DNA of 64,000 nucleotides from Profundibacter sp033851955 (GCA_033851955.1 JAWSVK010000010.1:124001-188000), one strand, 5' to 3'; shown: positions 44,154-52,522, numbered from the stretch's first letter. The notes: generated from the letters alone by a model not told the origin. Numbers and translations are program-made.

Positions 44154-44779
44154 CAGCTTCTCCTCATATCAGGCACGCTGCTGCTGCCCAAAATCACGCC
44201 ATAAGTGATGAAGGCGACTGCCATCACGCGGCGAAACACTTTGTTGAAAACCGCGCCCATGGCCGCGCGACCCAGCCCTGCACCAAGGGCTGTGTAGCCG
44301 GTATAGCTCAACCCTGTGATCACCAGAGCTGTGGGCACAATCACCTGCATTTGCTGCCAAATCGGCACGTCAGGCTGCACAAACTGGCTGAACGCAGCCA
44401 AATATCCAGCGATGCTTTTGATGTTGATCGTGGCGATGGCAAAGGCTTTGGAGTAAACATGGCGCCCTGACACCTGCATGACCGTGACGGGTTTGTTCGA
44501 CCCCAACCAACTGCGCACGCCAAACAGAACCAACACGCCTGCACCAATCAATTTGACCCAGAAAAATGCTGTGGGCGACGCGATGATCAAGGCTGTTACC
44601 CCCATGGCCGAAGCCACCAAAAACAGGCTGGCTTGGGTCAGTATCGCCAACACGCCCCAAAGCGCAGGGCGAAACCCAAGCGCCATGCCGTTGCTTATGC
44701 AATTCACTGCGTTTGGCCCTGGCGTGGTGACGAACACCACCCAAAACAATACGAAAATAGACCATGCATCTAGTGACAT
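44153..44779 (-). CDS. LysE/RhtB-family amino acid exporter
   Basis: 208 residues, six membrane segments, with the family start FWVVFVTTPGPNAVNCISNG and a conserved region GFRPALWGVL. LysE/RhtB carriers export amino acids or related small zwitterions. It sits 10 bp after the regulator, in the demethylation operon. It could export excess glycine, sarcosine or a toxic intermediate, or in some cases act in uptake. Confidence 0.88.
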   Translation of the reverse strand: MSLDAWSIFVLFWVVFVTTPGPNAVNCISNGMALGFRPALWGVLAILTQASLFLVASAMGVTALIIASPTAFFWVKLIGAGVLVLFGVRSWLGSNKPVTVMQVSGRHVYSKAFAIATINIKSIAGYLAAFSQFVQPDVPIWQQMQVIVPTALVITGLSYTGYTALGAGLGRAAMGAVFNKVFRRVMAVAFITYGVILGSSSVPDMRRS

Positions 44780-44789
44780 ATTCGTCTCC

Positions 44790-45362
44790 TCAATAGACTG
44801 GCGGCGCGATCACCCAGATCGCAACGGCTGTTTCAGTATATGGGTTGGCCCACGTGAACGGCTCATTTCTGATGCGAAAACTATCGCCGGGATGCACGGT
44901 GAACCGCCGCCCACCAATCAACAAATCCAACTTGCCAGAAATTAAATAGCCAACCTCTTGGGTCGGGCGCGTCACGGGTTTGGCTATTTTAGAGTGCGGT
45001 TGGAATGTCGAATGGATCATCTCGAAATCATCGGTCAGATCAGGCGATAACAATTCTTCAACCAATCCAGTGATGTTTGCCCCGATCTGACGCCGCGCCC
45101 CTGCACGCACTACATAACCCGCTTCATCGACGGGAGCTGCCGCATGAGAAAACAGCATCGACACTGACACCTCTAGCGCTGCCGCGATCAAGCGTAAATC
45201 TGTCACTGATGGCTCTGATATGTCGCGCTCGACCTGCGACAGCCAGCCGACCGAGCGCTCCAACGCTTGCGCCAATTCAATCAGCGTCAGCCCGCGCGAT
45301 TTACGGATGGCACGTAAATCGGCCCCAAGGGATGTGGTTTGCGTGGGCGTGGTGTGTAACAT
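44790..45362 (-). CDS. XRE-family regulator with C-terminal cupin domain
   Basis: 190 residues. The N-terminal helix-turn-helix spans about 12-68 (LRAIRKSRGLTLIELAQAL, then SVGWLSQVERD). The cupin sensor domain spans about 110-188 (EVGYLISGKLDLLIGGRRFTVHPGD). XRE-cupin regulators often sense amino acids, polyamines or their breakdown products. First gene of the five-gene operon, with a 37-bp dyad covering -4 to -40 of its ATG, so self-control is likely. No usable Shine-Dalgarno site is seen. Confidence 0.9.
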   Translation of the reverse strand: MLHTTPTQTTSLGADLRAIRKSRGLTLIELAQALERSVGWLSQVERDISEPSVTDLRLIAAALEVSVSMLFSHAAAPVDEAGYVVRAGARRQIGANITGLVEELLSPDLTDDFEMIHSTFQPHSKIAKPVTRPTQEVGYLISGKLDLLIGGRRFTVHPGDSFRIRNEPFTWANPYTETAVAIWVIAPPVY

Positions 45363-45365
45363 GAT

Positions 45366-45402
45366 ATGAAATTATCCGTGAAATTTTCACTGCTAATTTC
45401 AT
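45366..45402 (-). promoter_or_regulatory. 37-bp nested dyad, probable autoregulatory operator over the operon start
   Basis: ATGAAATTA (45366-45374) and TAATTTCAT (45394-45402) are perfect inverse complements; inside them GTGAAA-T-TTTCAC (45378-45390) is another perfect dyad. Both centre on 45384. On the minus strand GATAAT (45376-45371) could be a -10 placing the transcript start at or next to the ATG (45362), a leaderless message. A matching -35 is poor, which would suit an activated promoter. Confidence 0.7.
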
Positions 45403-45444
45403 TGTTGGCCTGAAAATTGATTCCACACAAGTAAAATCTACGCC

Positions 45445-45900
45445 TCAGGTCTGGCCAAACACCGCGGCCAAGATCGCCTTTAACGCTTTCGCATCCTGTT
45501 CGTCAAAGGCATCCGCTTGGTTACTGTCGATATCAAACACCCCCAACAAAGCGCCGCTCCCGTCGAAAACCGGAAGAACCAGCTCGCTGCGGGTGGACGA
45601 GGCACAGGCGATATGCCCCTCAAACGCCTCAACATCCGCAACCAGTTGTGCCTGTCCGGTCCGCGCTGCCGCACCGCAAACTCCACGTGAAAACGGGATC
45701 ATCAGACAACCATGCCCCCCCTGATAGGGTCCGATTTTCAAAACCTCATTGCCAACATTTCGGTAAAACCCGGTCCAATCAAACCGCGCATCCGAATGAT
45801 GCACCTCGCAGGCCACAGTCGCCATCAGAGCAACCACATCATCCTCGCCTTCGGTGAGCGAAGCAATGACCTTCGCCATCGCTTCATAATCAACCCGCAT
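45445..45900 (-). CDS. msrC: Free methionine-(R)-sulfoxide reductase, GAF domain (MsrC type)
   Basis: 151 residues from the ATG at 45900 (MRVDYEAMAK), overlapping the thiolase stop by one base (TGATG). A single GAF domain with the fRMsr cysteines in GCLMIPFSRGVCG and ACASSTRSELVLPV, and DIDSNQADAFDEQDA at the end. It reduces free L-methionine-(R)-sulfoxide with thioredoxin. Length is normal. The thiolase pairing looks like simple translational coupling. Confidence 0.88.
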   Translation of the reverse strand: MRVDYEAMAKVIASLTEGEDDVVALMATVACEVHHSDARFDWTGFYRNVGNEVLKIGPYQGGHGCLMIPFSRGVCGAAARTGQAQLVADVEAFEGHIACASSTRSELVLPVFDGSGALLGVFDIDSNQADAFDEQDAKALKAILAAVFGQT

Positions 45901-47078
45901 CAGGCCACTTCGATCGCGATCGCGGTGCCTTCGCCACCACCAATGCAGATCGCCGCAACACCGCGTTTCAACCCGCGCTTTTCCAGCGCATTCAGCAAGG
46001 TCACAATAATCCGTGTACCAGACGCACCAATCGGGTGGCCCAGCGCACAAGCGCCGCCATTCACATTCACAATGTCGCGCGAAATGCCCATTTCATGCAT
46101 GAACGCCATAGGCACCACGGCAAAGGCCTCGTTGACTTCCCACAGGTCCACATCCGAAACTGACCAGCCGATATTGGCCAGCAGTTTTTGCGCGGCAGGC
46201 ACCGGTGCTGTGGTGAACCAACCCGGCGCTTGCGCGTGGCTTGCGTGGCCCAAAACGCGGGCCCTCACCGTTAAGCCTTTCGCAGCTGCGGCCTCTTCTG
46301 AAGCCATCACCAAAGCAGCCGCCCCGTCCGAAATCGACGATGCGTTGGCAGCCGTTACAGTGCCGTCTTTGCTAAAGGCAGGACGCAACTCAGGGATCTT
46401 CTCGGGCCGCGCCTTGGCGGGTTGCTCGTCCGTCGCAACCACGCTCTCGCCACGGCGGGTTTTCAACGTAACGGCAGCGATCTCGCCATCGAACGCCCCT
46501 GTTTTTTCAGCAGCCAAAGCATTCGACAAAGATTTCAGCGCAAATTCATCCTGCGCCTCGCGGGTAAACTGGAATTTCTCAGCGCAATCCTCGGCGAAAG
46601 TGCCCATCAAACGGCCCTTATCATAGGCATCTTCCAGCCCATCCAAGAACATGCTGTCTTGCACATTCTGGTGGCCAATTCGTGCCCCACCGCGCATTTT
46701 TGGCAACAAATAAGGCGCTTGCGTCATGCTCTCCATGCCGCCCGCGACCATAACATCGGTGCTGCCCAAAGCGATCTGATCAAAAGCCACCATCGCTGTT
46801 TTCATGCCTGAGCCACACATCTTGTTCATCGTGGTCGCGGGGACTTCGTCCCCCAACCCTGCCGCAAATCCGGCTTGGCGCGCTGGCGCTTGGCCAAGTC
46901 CGGCTGGCAGCACGCAGCCCATCAAAACCTCTTCGATTTGCTCAGGTTTTGCGCCAGCACCCTCAATCGCTGCCTTGATCGCAGCACCGCCCAGCACCGG
47001 GGCCTCCACTTCCGCAAAAACCCCCTGAAATCCACCCATTGGGGTACGCGCGGCACCTGAGATAACGACGTTTTTCAT
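45900..47078 (-). CDS. Acetyl-CoA C-acetyltransferase (thiolase)
   Basis: 392 residues from the ATG at 47078, behind TGAGGA. The active-site cysteine is in NKMCGSGMKT (about 88), the histidine in NEAFAVVPMAF, and the C-terminal pair in NVNGGACALGHPIGASGTR. Length and sequence suit the biosynthetic/acetoacetyl-CoA thiolases. It could feed polyhydroxybutyrate or leucine/acetoacetate metabolism, but no phaB or scoA-like gene is adjacent, so the pathway stays open. Confidence 0.92.
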   Translation of the reverse strand: MKNVVISGAARTPMGGFQGVFAEVEAPVLGGAAIKAAIEGAGAKPEQIEEVLMGCVLPAGLGQAPARQAGFAAGLGDEVPATTMNKMCGSGMKTAMVAFDQIALGSTDVMVAGGMESMTQAPYLLPKMRGGARIGHQNVQDSMFLDGLEDAYDKGRLMGTFAEDCAEKFQFTREAQDEFALKSLSNALAAEKTGAFDGEIAAVTLKTRRGESVVATDEQPAKARPEKIPELRPAFSKDGTVTAANASSISDGAAALVMASEEAAAAKGLTVRARVLGHASHAQAPGWFTTAPVPAAQKLLANIGWSVSDVDLWEVNEAFAVVPMAFMHEMGISRDIVNVNGGACALGHPIGASGTRIIVTLLNALEKRGLKRGVAAICIGGGEGTAIAIEVA

Positions 47079-47166
47079 GGTTTTGTCCTCAAATAATTTG
47101 ACTTGCATACAGATTGGTAACGATTGCCCGCTACGTTTCCCCTAACGAACTATGTTGGAGTGCAAG

Positions 47167-47511
47167 ATGCAACTAGAAACCACGACACGAAATGACGCAC
47201 TTGTCGTCACCGCCTTGATGCCGCGTATTGATGCGGCCATCGCCATTCAATTTAAGGATGGCATGCGTGACGCTTGCGATGGCGGGCCTGCCCGCGTTGT
47301 GCTTGACTTGGGCAGTGTTGACTTCATCGACAGCAGTGGCCTTGGCGCCATTGTCGCGACCATGAAATTGCTGGCGCCCGATCAAAAGCTCGAGCTGGCA
47401 ACGCTGAGCGATACTGTAGACAAAGTTTTTCGATTGACCCGTATGGACAGTGTATTTGCCATCCACCTCACTGCTGATGCCGCGTTTTCTGACGCCGCCA
47501 AAGCATCCTAA
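47167..47511 (+). CDS. STAS-domain anti-sigma factor antagonist (RsbV-like)
   Basis: 114 residues. Single STAS domain with the phosphorylation-site region VDFIDSSGLGAIVATMK, where the first serine after Asp is the usual target. The ATG at 47167 has TTGGAG 6 nt before it and is preferred over one at 47152. A partner kinase-type gene follows 33 bp downstream. No PP2C phosphatase or sigma factor gene lies near, so the controlled process is not evident. Confidence 0.85.
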   Translation: MQLETTTRNDALVVTALMPRIDAAIAIQFKDGMRDACDGGPARVVLDLGSVDFIDSSGLGAIVATMKLLAPDQKLELATLSDTVDKVFRLTRMDSVFAIHLTADAAFSDAAKAS

Positions 47512-47544
47512 TCCGGTAACCCACACAAAACATAGAGCATCGAA

Positions 47545-48012
47545 TTGCCCAATCAAACCCAATCTTACAATCAACCTTTGACCTTTGCCATTCCCAGCAC
47601 CGAAATGGCTGTGCGAAACGGATTGGCGGCCGCAATTGCGTCTTTGAAGCTGCTAAATTTGCCCGCTGAGGAATACGGCACAATCGAATTGGTGCTGGCC
47701 GAAGTCATGAACAACATTGTTGAACACGCATATGCTGATACACAGGATGGGGTCATTGAGTTGTCGATCCAACCCAAAGAGCGCGGCCTTTACTGTACAT
47801 TCCATGATACAGGCCACCCAATGCCCGACGGCGCTGTACCACTTGGAAACTTATCGTCACCAAGTTGCGAGATTGACGATCTGCCAGAAGGTGGATTCGG
47901 TTGGTTTTTGATCCGTGATCTGGCCCGAGACCTCGAGTACATTCGCGAAAACGGCACAAACATACTCACCTTTCGCATTGCAGTTATGTTGCCCAAGCAG
48001 ACTCTGTCGTAA
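47545..48012 (+). CDS. RsbW-like ATP-binding anti-sigma / serine kinase
   Basis: 155 residues of the HATPase_c fold: N-box ELVLAEVMNNIVEHAY, G1-box FHDTGHPMP and G2-type EGGFGWFLIRDL. The frame starts at a TTG (47545), needed to keep the first beta-strand (LTFAIPSTEMAVRNGL); its ribosome site is weak. With the STAS protein upstream it forms a partner-switch pair in which the kinase phosphorylates the antagonist and holds a sigma factor or other target. Confidence 0.82.
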   Translation: MPNQTQSYNQPLTFAIPSTEMAVRNGLAAAIASLKLLNLPAEEYGTIELVLAEVMNNIVEHAYADTQDGVIELSIQPKERGLYCTFHDTGHPMPDGAVPLGNLSSPSCEIDDLPEGGFGWFLIRDLARDLEYIRENGTNILTFRIAVMLPKQTLS

Positions 48013-48247
48013 CTTAGCCCAACGCAGACATAGCGAACGCCCGCACATTGCAACAGATTTCGTTTAAGAGGCTTTGAGCCACTTCCGAAAATTTGAAAAT
48101 GCCCCAGAATCGCCCCAAAGGTTCCTCACCTCGGTCAGATTGCTGAGAGACATTGAAAAGGTAGCTGCATATAGCTTCCCTCGGCGTCGTGTTTCATAGC
48201 CCCCACCCAGTTCGCGACGTCGAGGTATACTTTCCCTAAAAATCAAA

Positions 48248-48276
48248 TTGGCATCCCCGTGCAATCAGCCTAGGCT
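48248..48276 (+). promoter_or_regulatory. Possible promoter of the gamma-glutamyltransferase gene
   Basis: TTGGCA (48248-48253), 17-bp spacer, TAGGCT (48271-48276), 29 bp before the ATG. It lies in the 292-bp gap after the RsbW-like gene; the rest of that gap (48013-48247) shows no gene or motif I can support. Confidence 0.35.
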
Positions 48277-48304
48277 CCTGTTCATGCTTTAAGGGAGACT
48301 TCGT

Positions 48305-49885
48305 ATGCGCGATTACCACCTGCCCGGTCGTTCAGCCGTTTATGCCAACAACGCCATGTGTGCCACGTCGCACCCTTTGGCCGCAAAGGTCGCGCTTCAA
48401 ATGCTCGAAGCCGGCGGCAACGCTGTAGATGCCGCCATCGCAGCCTCGGTCTTGCTGGGTATTTGCGAACCACAAAGCACAGGCATCGGCGGCGATTGCT
48501 TTGTTTTGCTCAGCCCTGCTGGGTCAAATGACGTGATTGCCTTGAACGGCTCGGGCCGTGCACCCGCTGGATTGACTGCCGAAAAAATTCGCGCTGATGG
48601 TCATGAAACCGTCCCGCTTGGCGGCGTGGAATCTGTCACAATCCCCGGAGCGATTGACGCGTTTTGCCGGCTGTCCAAGGACTGGGGTAAACTGGGCTTA
48701 AAAGCCGCCCTTGCTCCCGCCATTCATTACGCCGAAACTGGTGTGCCCGCAGCTCCCCGCGCCGCGTTCGATTGGGCCGCCAACGGCGAACGCCTGCAAG
48801 GTGCTGCACGTGAATTCTATCTCAACGGCGGCAAACCTTTGGCCGCGGGCCAATTGTTCCGCTCCCCACAACAAGCCGAAGTGTTGCGCCGCATTGCTAT
48901 GCAAGGACGCGATGGGTTTTACACAGGCGAAGTTGCCGAAGACATGGTCGCCTCCCTGCAAGCTATGGGCGGTTGCCACACCCTCGACGATTTCGCCACC
49001 ACTGCTTGCGAATACACCACACCCGTCAGCGGCATCTACAAAGGCTATGAGCTGGTTGAGCACCCACCGAACGGCCAAGGTGCGACCGCCATTTTGATGA
49101 ACAACATCCTGACCCACTTCGATTTACCATCCATGGAACCTTTCGGCGCCATGCGTGCCCACATTGAAGCCGAGGCATCAAAACTGGCCTATGATACCCG
49201 CAACCGTTTCATCGCCGATGCTTCACTGACCACGCGTTTGGACCACATGTTGGCTGATGACACGGCCGCCAAATTGGCCGCTCTGATCGACCCAAAACGC
49301 GCAATGGCATCCGCCGAAAAACTGTCCGAAAACACCCACAAAGACACAGTTTATCTGTCCATTGTCGACAAAGACCAAATGGCAGTTTCCATAATATATT
49401 CAACTTACTATGCTTTTGGGTCAGGCCTTGCGTCTGACAAGTTTGGTATATTGTTCCAAAACCGTGGTGCCGGGTTTAACCTAACTGATGGGCATCCGAA
49501 TGTGGCCGCAGGCGGCAAGCGCCCAATGCACACCATTATTCCGGGCATGTTAAAACAAGACGGCAAGGTCATCATGCCATTTGGCGTGATGGGCGGTGCC
49601 TACCAACCCAATGGTCACGCACGTTTCCTGACCAACATGGTTGATTTTGGCCTGCACCCCCAAGCGGCAATCGACGCCCCACGCAGTTTTGACTTTGAAG
49701 GCGAAATGTCAGTGGAGCGCGGATATTCCGATTCCGTTCGCCAGGAATTGGCAGACATGGGCCACAAAGTGATCGTCCCTGACGGCGCAATCGGTGGAGC
49801 CCAAGCGATTAAGATAGACCATGAGCAAGGCGTCTTGATCGGCGCATCTGATCCGCGAAAAGATGGCTGTGCACTGGGGTACTAG
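48305..49885 (+). CDS. Gamma-glutamyltransferase family protein (YwrD-like)
   Basis: 526 residues of the Ntn-hydrolase gamma-glutamyltransferase fold. MCATSHPLAAKVALQMLEAGGNAVDAAIAA opens the large subunit. The probable autoprocessing/catalytic threonine is T348 in KDTVYLSIVDKD, the form seen in YwrD-like members, not the classic TTHYSVVD. No signal peptide is seen, so it is probably cytoplasmic, unlike E. coli Ggt. AAGGGAG precedes the ATG. It may hydrolyse gamma-glutamyl compounds or act as an acylase; the substrate is open. Confidence 0.88.
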   Translation: MRDYHLPGRSAVYANNAMCATSHPLAAKVALQMLEAGGNAVDAAIAASVLLGICEPQSTGIGGDCFVLLSPAGSNDVIALNGSGRAPAGLTAEKIRADGHETVPLGGVESVTIPGAIDAFCRLSKDWGKLGLKAALAPAIHYAETGVPAAPRAAFDWAANGERLQGAAREFYLNGGKPLAAGQLFRSPQQAEVLRRIAMQGRDGFYTGEVAEDMVASLQAMGGCHTLDDFATTACEYTTPVSGIYKGYELVEHPPNGQGATAILMNNILTHFDLPSMEPFGAMRAHIEAEASKLAYDTRNRFIADASLTTRLDHMLADDTAAKLAALIDPKRAMASAEKLSENTHKDTVYLSIVDKDQMAVSIIYSTYYAFGSGLASDKFGILFQNRGAGFNLTDGHPNVAAGGKRPMHTIIPGMLKQDGKVIMPFGVMGGAYQPNGHARFLTNMVDFGLHPQAAIDAPRSFDFEGEMSVERGYSDSVRQELADMGHKVIVPDGAIGGAQAIKIDHEQGVLIGASDPRKDGCALGY

Positions 49886-49911
49886 CGAAGAAAGCCGTCA
49901 GGCTTGATGAG
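49884..49911 (+). repeat. 28-bp intergenic repeat, copy 2
   Basis: Starts AGCGAAGAAAGCCGTCAGGC and ends TTGATGAG. It begins within the stop codon of the gamma-glutamyltransferase gene and matches the copy at 60509 at 27 of 28 bases. Confidence 0.75.
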
Positions 49912-49934
49912 CAGTGGGGCAGAAATAGGGAAGC

Positions 49935-50267
49935 CTAGTTCAGCTGAAACTGCAACGGGTACTGGCCGTCCTCAAAATCACCGAACAGGTCGGTCAAATC
50001 CGGATGGCTGATCGGTTCGCCTGTATAGTCCGCAATAAGGTTTTGTTCGGACACATAAGCCACATAATAACTTTGATCATTCTCCGCCAAAAGGTGGTAA
50101 AATGGCTGATCCTTGTTTGGGCGCACCTCTTCGGGAATGGCTTCATACCAGTCCTCGGTATTGGCAAACATTGCATCCACATCAAACACCACACCCCGAA
50201 AGGGATGCTTACGATGGCGCACAACTTGCCCCAAGTGGTATTTCGCGTGTGATTTTAACATTGCCAT
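49935..50267 (-). CDS. hspQ: HspQ, hemimethylated-DNA-binding / heat-shock protein
   Basis: 110 residues (MAMLKSHAKYHLGQVVRHRKH), with the HspQ core PFRGVVFDVDAMFANTEDWY, QPFYHLLAENDQSYYVAYVSEQNL and a C-terminal acidic tail. In enterobacteria HspQ binds hemimethylated oriC and enhances Lon specificity. The ATG at 50267 has GGGGG just upstream; a longer frame to 50315 lacks support. It is convergent with the gamma-glutamyltransferase gene and 78 bp from the divergent transporter. Confidence 0.88.
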   Translation of the reverse strand: MAMLKSHAKYHLGQVVRHRKHPFRGVVFDVDAMFANTEDWYEAIPEEVRPNKDQPFYHLLAENDQSYYVAYVSEQNLIADYTGEPISHPDLTDLFGDFEDGQYPLQFQLN

Positions 50268-50345
50268 TTGGCCCCCATGTACCGTTATTACTGCCTTAGT
50301 CCCTGTGTTGTCCATGTGATTTGACTCAAAATAAGGAAACAGTCT

Positions 50346-51227
50346 GTGAACCTATTTCTAACAGTCCTTGAAATTGTAGCGCCTGTATTCCTGCTAGGCG
50401 CGATCGGATTTGTCTGGGTCAAAATGGGCTTTGAATATCGCGTGCAATTTGTCACCCGGCTTGCAATGACCCTGGCGGTGCCCTGCCTGATCTTTACGTC
50501 ATTGATGCGCACAGAGATTGACCCTACTGCCCTTGCCACCCTTTCTTTGGCTGCCCTTGCCGCCTATGGCATAGTCTCATTGGCATCATATTTAATACTT
50601 AGATTCAATGCATTAGACAACCGCACCTATCTTGCACCTCTCATTTTCGGCAACACCGGAAATCTGGGGCTGCCCTTGGCTTTATTCGCTTTTGGCGATG
50701 CCGGACTGGGCTACGCGGTTGTAGTTTTCGCGATCATGGCCGTGCTGTCTTTCACCCTAGGAGTCTGGCTGGTTTCGGGTGGTGGCTCGCCTACGAAAGC
50801 GCTAAAAGAGCCGGTGGTCGCCGCTACTTTTCTGGGCGCGCTGTTCATGTGGATGGGTTGGGAAACGCCAAAGCCCTTGACCAACACGTTGGAACTGGTC
50901 GGGCAAATGGCGATTCCCATCATGTTGTTGACGCTGGGCGTGGCGGTTGCCCGCCTGAAACCGGGCCGGATGGGACGGGCGATTTGGATGTCACTGACCA
51001 AAATGGTGATTGGCATTGGCGTGGCCGTGGGCATCGGGATCTGGATGGCTTTGCCAGCGATCCCGTTTGCGGTTTTGGTGCTGCAAATTTCCACCCCCGT
51101 GGCCGTGACATCTTACATGCTGGCTGAAAAATACGGCGCGGATTCGGATGCGGTGGCGGGACTGGTTGTGGCGTCCACCGTGTTGGCCGTCATCACAATT
51201 CCGCTGACTTTGGCGTTTCTACTCTAA
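50346..51227 (+). CDS. AEC-family transporter (auxin efflux carrier type)
   Basis: 293 residues, about ten membrane segments, starting at a GTG with AAGGAAA before it. The family signatures are VPCLIFTSLM in the first half, GNTGNLGLPLALFAFG in the middle, and ILQ-type ISTPVAVTSYMLAEKYGAD near the end, the paired crossing motifs of the bile/arsenite/riboflavin transporter fold. AEC carriers move organic acids such as malate; substrate unknown here. Confidence 0.88.
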   Translation: MNLFLTVLEIVAPVFLLGAIGFVWVKMGFEYRVQFVTRLAMTLAVPCLIFTSLMRTEIDPTALATLSLAALAAYGIVSLASYLILRFNALDNRTYLAPLIFGNTGNLGLPLALFAFGDAGLGYAVVVFAIMAVLSFTLGVWLVSGGGSPTKALKEPVVAATFLGALFMWMGWETPKPLTNTLELVGQMAIPIMLLTLGVAVARLKPGRMGRAIWMSLTKMVIGIGVAVGIGIWMALPAIPFAVLVLQISTPVAVTSYMLAEKYGADSDAVAGLVVASTVLAVITIPLTLAFLL

Positions 51228-51243
51228 AAGCACTATTTCACCT

Positions 51244-51272
51244 TTTACCACAGCCCCAAAACGGGCTATACT
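51244..51272 (+). promoter_or_regulatory. Promoter of the SLT-like lipoprotein gene
   Basis: TTTACC (51244-51249), 17-bp spacer, TATACT (51267-51272), followed by an AT-rich start region and a GAGAGG ribosome site at the ATG (51311). Confidence 0.5.
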
Positions 51273-51310
51273 GATGCTAATAATATATAAAAAAGAAAAG
51301 CGAGAGGCAT

Positions 51311-51898
51311 ATGAGCAGACTTCTTCGCGCAACAGTTTTGACGATCCTTGTGGCCTCTTGCGGGGGCGGTGGAAACTATTCCGCGCCGCGCAATCTGGAT
51401 GACGCTTGCAGTATCCTCAAACAGCGCCCGACCTTCCTAAAAGCAATGCGCAAATCCGAGCGCCGTTGGGGCATTCCGGTGCATGTGCAGATGGCGACCA
51501 TCTATCAGGAAAGCAAATTCATTGGCAACGCCCGCACCCCGTTCAAATATGTTCTTGGGGTCATTCCGATGGGCCGCCAATCATCGGCATATGGGTATTC
51601 TCAGGCACTGGATGCTACGTGGAAAGAATATAAACGCGGCCCCGGCAGCGCCAACGCCAAACGCGACGACATTGGCGATGCGGCTGATTTCATGGGCTGG
51701 TATATGTCCCAATCAACCGAACGGCTTGGGATTGGAAAATCCGACGCTCGCAACCAGTATCTGGCCTATCACGACGGGCGCAGCGGTTACGCACGTGGCA
51801 CCTATAAAGGCAAGCCGTGGTTGGTCAGGATCGCGGGTGAAATAGATCAGCGTTCAGACACTTACCGCGGCCAACTGCAGGCCTGTGGCAAGTCATAA
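51311..51898 (+). CDS. Lipoprotein with lytic-transglycosylase-like (SLT) domain
   Basis: 195 residues. Lipobox LVAS-C17 after a short signal peptide, so it is probably anchored in the outer membrane. The catalytic glutamate of SLT-type enzymes is in QMATIYQESKF, followed by AYGYSQALDATWKEYK, which matches the Gly-Tyr substrate-site motif. It would cleave peptidoglycan glycan strands with 1,6-anhydro formation. Small for the family, so likely a minimal catalytic domain. It is convergent with lolA. Confidence 0.85.
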   Translation: MSRLLRATVLTILVASCGGGGNYSAPRNLDDACSILKQRPTFLKAMRKSERRWGIPVHVQMATIYQESKFIGNARTPFKYVLGVIPMGRQSSAYGYSQALDATWKEYKRGPGSANAKRDDIGDAADFMGWYMSQSTERLGIGKSDARNQYLAYHDGRSGYARGTYKGKPWLVRIAGEIDQRSDTYRGQLQACGKS

Positions 51899-51907
51899 AA
51901 CAAAGCT

Positions 51908-51938
51908 TGAAGCCCGTGGCTACAACCCTCGGGCTTCA
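51908..51938. terminator. Bidirectional hairpin between the lipoprotein gene and lolA
   Basis: TGAAGCCCG (51908-51916) and CGGGCTTCA (51930-51938) are perfect inverse complements with a 13-nt loop. It lies 10 bp after the lipoprotein stop and overlaps the last codons of the convergent lolA. T-runs are weak on both sides. Confidence 0.45.
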
Positions 51939-52522
51939 GCCTCACGATCGATACTGAATATACTCTGGGACAGCGACATGCCTTTTTCCAGCTCATTCAA
52001 GATCAGCGTGGTCTCCCCGCCGGTATCATTTACGATCACCCATTGGCGTAATTCCACTGGGTTTGACGTAAACATCATACGGATTTTTCCATATTCTGGG
52101 TGCTTTGGATCTTGGGCTACAACGGTCGTGGATGTCCCGTCCGACGTGTGCCCCACCACCATTTTGGCGGCGGCCAAATTGACATTCTTTTTCAAAACAA
52201 TGCTCAGCGGCGTGCGCCCAAGCGGGTATTGCTCTGGCGCTTGGTTCGATTTGCCGTCAAAAATCGCAACTGTGTTTGCGCTCGCCACAACAACGCTTTT
52301 GTCAGGTGGGTTATATTCAAAACGAATACGTCCGGGACGTTTGATATAGATCGTGCCCGTCGAAATGGTCCCGTCCGCATTGATCTGTGTAAACCCACCT
52401 TTGGCCGTGGTGAATTTATTCAGATAGCTGGAAATCGCGTTCAGCGACAGCTTCTCAGCGGATACAGGCAGGGCGAGGGCAACCCACAAAAGGGGCATGA
52501 TCAATACGCGTAAATGTTTCAT
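51920..52522 (-). CDS. lolA: Outer-membrane lipoprotein carrier protein LolA
   Basis: 200 residues with a signal peptide cut after VSA (about residue 22). The mature chain has LNAISSYLNKFTTAKGGFTQINADG, then YIKRPGRIRFEYNPP, the half-barrel strand typical of LolA that carries lipoproteins from the LolCDE complex across the periplasm. It is 79 bp downstream of ftsK on the same strand, an arrangement common in alphaproteobacteria. Confidence 0.92.
   Translation of the reverse strand: MKHLRVLIMPLLWVALALPVSAEKLSLNAISSYLNKFTTAKGGFTQINADGTISTGTIYIKRPGRIRFEYNPPDKSVVVASANTVAIFDGKSNQAPEQYPLGRTPLSIVLKKNVNLAAAKMVVGHTSDGTSTTVVAQDPKHPEYGKIRMMFTSNPVELRQWVIVNDTGGETTLILNELEKGMSLSQSIFSIDREAEARGL

Noticed and set aside
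48064..48264. 66-codon minus-strand reading frame in the gap before the gamma-glutamyltransferase gene
   Set aside because: No ribosome site, no recognisable family and an arginine-rich, chance-like composition; it lies in a probable promoter region.
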